Of a stretch of 8,766 nucleotides of DNA, positions 7,737 through 8,766 are shown piece by piece; the first letter of the stretch is position 1, and each line of letters starts with the position of its first letter. The notes below the pieces were generated by a model. The model did no database searches, was not told the DNA's origin, and was given only the letters and a program-made list of their open reading frames with translations. The DNA comes from Gammaproteobacteria bacterium (GTDB lineage: Bacteria; Pseudomonadota; Gammaproteobacteria; Pseudomonadales; Porticoccaceae). The translations under genes and the position numbers were made by a program. The DNA lies in the NCBI GenBank assembly GCA_006227015.1, contig SBGI01000283.1, positions 1-8,766 on the forward strand, in the 5' to 3' direction.

Positions 7737-7740
7737 AGGA
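7737..7740 (+). promoter_or_regulatory. yciK ribosome binding site overlapping the end of mupP
   Basis: AGGA immediately follows the mupP TAA stop and lies 6 bases before the yciK ATG. The 10-base junction therefore holds only the ribosome site, and yciK must be read from the same transcript. Confidence 0.7.
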
Positions 7741-7746
7741 AAACCC

Positions 7747-8493
7747 ATGGACCCAAAATGCTATCAGGCACCTGACAAGTTACTCGAAAACAAGGTCATC
7801 GCCGTTACCGGAGCCGGCGACGGCATTGGCGCTGTAGCCGCCAAGACCTTTGCAGCCCACGGAGCCACCGTGATTCTGGTCGGCCGCACAGTGCCCAAAC
7901 TGGAAGCGGTTTATGACGAAATAGAAGCTGCAGGCGGGCCCCAACCGGGTATCTACCCCATCTGTCTGAATGGTGCAGTTGAAAAAGATTATCAGGACAT
8001 GCACGACCGTCTTGAGGAAAGCTTCGGCAAACTGGATGGCCTGCTGCACAACGCGGGCGAGTTGGGTCAACGCACACCTATCGCCAATTACAAACTTGAG
8101 AGCTGGCAGAAGGTCATGCAGGTCAATGTCACTGCCCAGTTTCTGATGACCAAATCGTTACTGCCCCTGCTGGAAAAGGCGGATCACGCCTCCATTATCT
8201 TCACCAGCTCCGGGGTGGGACGCGTGGGCAAACCTTTCTGGGGCGCCTATGCAGTCTCCAAATTTGCCACAGAGGGCCTCTGCCAGGTACTAGCCAATGA
8301 GTTGGACGGCACCAGCAATATCCGTGTCAACTGTATAAATCCAGGCGCAACACGCACCCGCATGAGGGCTGCTGCCTACCCGGCGGAGAACCCAGCGTCA
8401 GTGAAAACCCCGCAGGAGATCATGCCGACCTACCTCTATTTGATGGGTGATGACAGCCAGGGCGTAACCGGGCAATCGCTGGATGCGCAGTGA
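7747..8493 (+). CDS. yciK: YciK-family short-chain dehydrogenase/reductase
   Basis: A classical SDR of 248 residues with the cofactor loop TGAGDGIG at 21-28, HNAG at 101-104 (usually NNAG; YciK proteins carry His here), N127 in the VNV segment, S154/S155 in FTSSGVG, and the catalytic Y168 and K172 in YAVSK. The four catalytic residues N, S, Y and K are therefore complete. R47 after the second strand suggests a preference for NADP(H). The C-terminal stretch with INPGATRTRMRAAAYP and the PTYLYLMGDDSQGVTGQ segment is characteristic of YciK. The protein stops right after DAQ, where E. coli YciK, as I recall it, runs about nine residues further. The substrate is unknown. It closes the mtaD-ubiG-mupP operon and converges on the acyltransferase gene with a 5-base gap. 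Confidence 0.9.
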   Translation: MDPKCYQAPDKLLENKVIAVTGAGDGIGAVAAKTFAAHGATVILVGRTVPKLEAVYDEIEAAGGPQPGIYPICLNGAVEKDYQDMHDRLEESFGKLDGLLHNAGELGQRTPIANYKLESWQKVMQVNVTAQFLMTKSLLPLLEKADHASIIFTSSGVGRVGKPFWGAYAVSKFATEGLCQVLANELDGTSNIRVNCINPGATRTRMRAAAYPAENPASVKTPQEIMPTYLYLMGDDSQGVTGQSLDAQ

Positions 8494-8498
8494 AACAG

Positions 8499-8766
8499 CT
8501 AAGAATTGCTCGCTTCAGCTAGCATCGGGGCCTCAGCACGTTCACTTTTGCTACTTCGCATATTCATAAACGGGCGTTCTATCAGCAAGAACACAATAAA
8601 AGCCACCAGCAAACTGATAGAAATACCCCCCACAACGGCAATGGCAATTTTCTGTAATACAGGCAGCTCGGGGGCAACCTGGAAAATCCCCGTATAAATG
8701 CCCGCAATCACAAAAGGATGGAACAGGTAGGTCGAATAGGCTAGCTGCGCAATGGGGTATAGAAAA
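8499..8766 (-). CDS. Acyltransferase 3 family membrane protein, C-terminal part (partial)
   Basis: The last 88 codons of a minus-strand gene whose start lies beyond the window; the frame is open to the edge and the GTG at 8711 is internal. It reads YPIAQLAYSTYLFHPFVI, the conserved (L/A)xYSxYLxHP segment at the start of a late transmembrane helix in acyltransferase 3 (OafB/NodX/OatA-like) proteins. A second strongly hydrophobic helix (about 8575-8645) and then ERPFMNMR follow, the usual end of the membrane domain, before a hydrophilic tail of about 20 residues. Such inner-membrane proteins transfer acetyl or other acyl groups to surface or periplasmic glycans, and the acceptor cannot be told from this fragment. 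It is not part of the adjoining operon. Confidence 0.8.
   Translation of the reverse strand, partial: FLYPIAQLAYSTYLFHPFVIAGIYTGIFQVAPELPVLQKIAIAVVGGISISLLVAFIVFLLIERPFMNMRSSKSERAEAPMLAEASNS

Noticed and set aside
8498..8523. Possible terminator between yciK and the acyltransferase gene.
   Set aside because: Only 4-5 base arms separated by a long loop and no T-run; it is not a credible intrinsic terminator.
1..8766. A hidden new defence, mobile or RNA-based system.
   Set aside because: Every stretch is filled by recognised core genes in tight operons. No transposase, direct-repeat array, integrase, tRNA or atypical ORF is visible.

Overview
The window is a compact stretch of bacterial core genome, almost certainly from a gammaproteobacterium related to Pseudomonas or to the marine Cellvibrionales-type lineages. 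The proteins closely resemble Pseudomonas versions as I remember them (P-protein PheA, HisC2-type aminotransferase, UbiG, MupP, YciK). The gene order also follows the Pseudomonas gyrA-pheA-hisC and mtaD-ubiG-mupP-yciK blocks. No alignment was run, so the taxonomic call rests on remembered family sequences and synteny.

Layout: two divergent operons leave the 175-base region 4820-4994. On the minus strand run gyrA (DNA gyrase A), pheA (chorismate mutase/prephenate dehydratase), hisC (histidinol-phosphate/aromatic aminotransferase) and the first nine codons of a further gene, probably prephenate dehydrogenase. Gaps are 11 and 21 bases, and the last junction is an ATGA overlap. On the plus strand run mtaD (MTA/SAH deaminase), ubiG (ubiquinone O-methyltransferase), mupP (MurNAc-6-phosphate phosphatase) and yciK (short-chain dehydrogenase), with a 34-base gap, a 1-base TGATG overlap and a 10-base gap. 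Five bases beyond yciK, on the opposite strand, lies the C-terminal end of a membrane acyltransferase (acyltransferase 3 family) that runs out of the window.

How the genes work together: PheA makes phenylpyruvate, a HisC2-type aminotransferase can aminate aromatic keto acids, and the cut-off gene would start the tyrosine branch, so the minus-strand genes after gyrA form an aromatic amino acid set. On the plus strand, UbiG consumes SAM and produces SAH, while MtaD deaminates MTA or SAH. MupP belongs to cell-wall sugar recycling and YciK has no settled role.

I see no mobile element, CRISPR array, RNA gene, phage gene or defence system, and no stretch of 300 bases lacks a gene. The points worth a second look are a 41-base inverted repeat that should form a hairpin at the very 5' end of the gyrA mRNA, a Met in place of the basic residue of the GyrA-box, and the absence of serC and mtnA from positions where Pseudomonas carries them.
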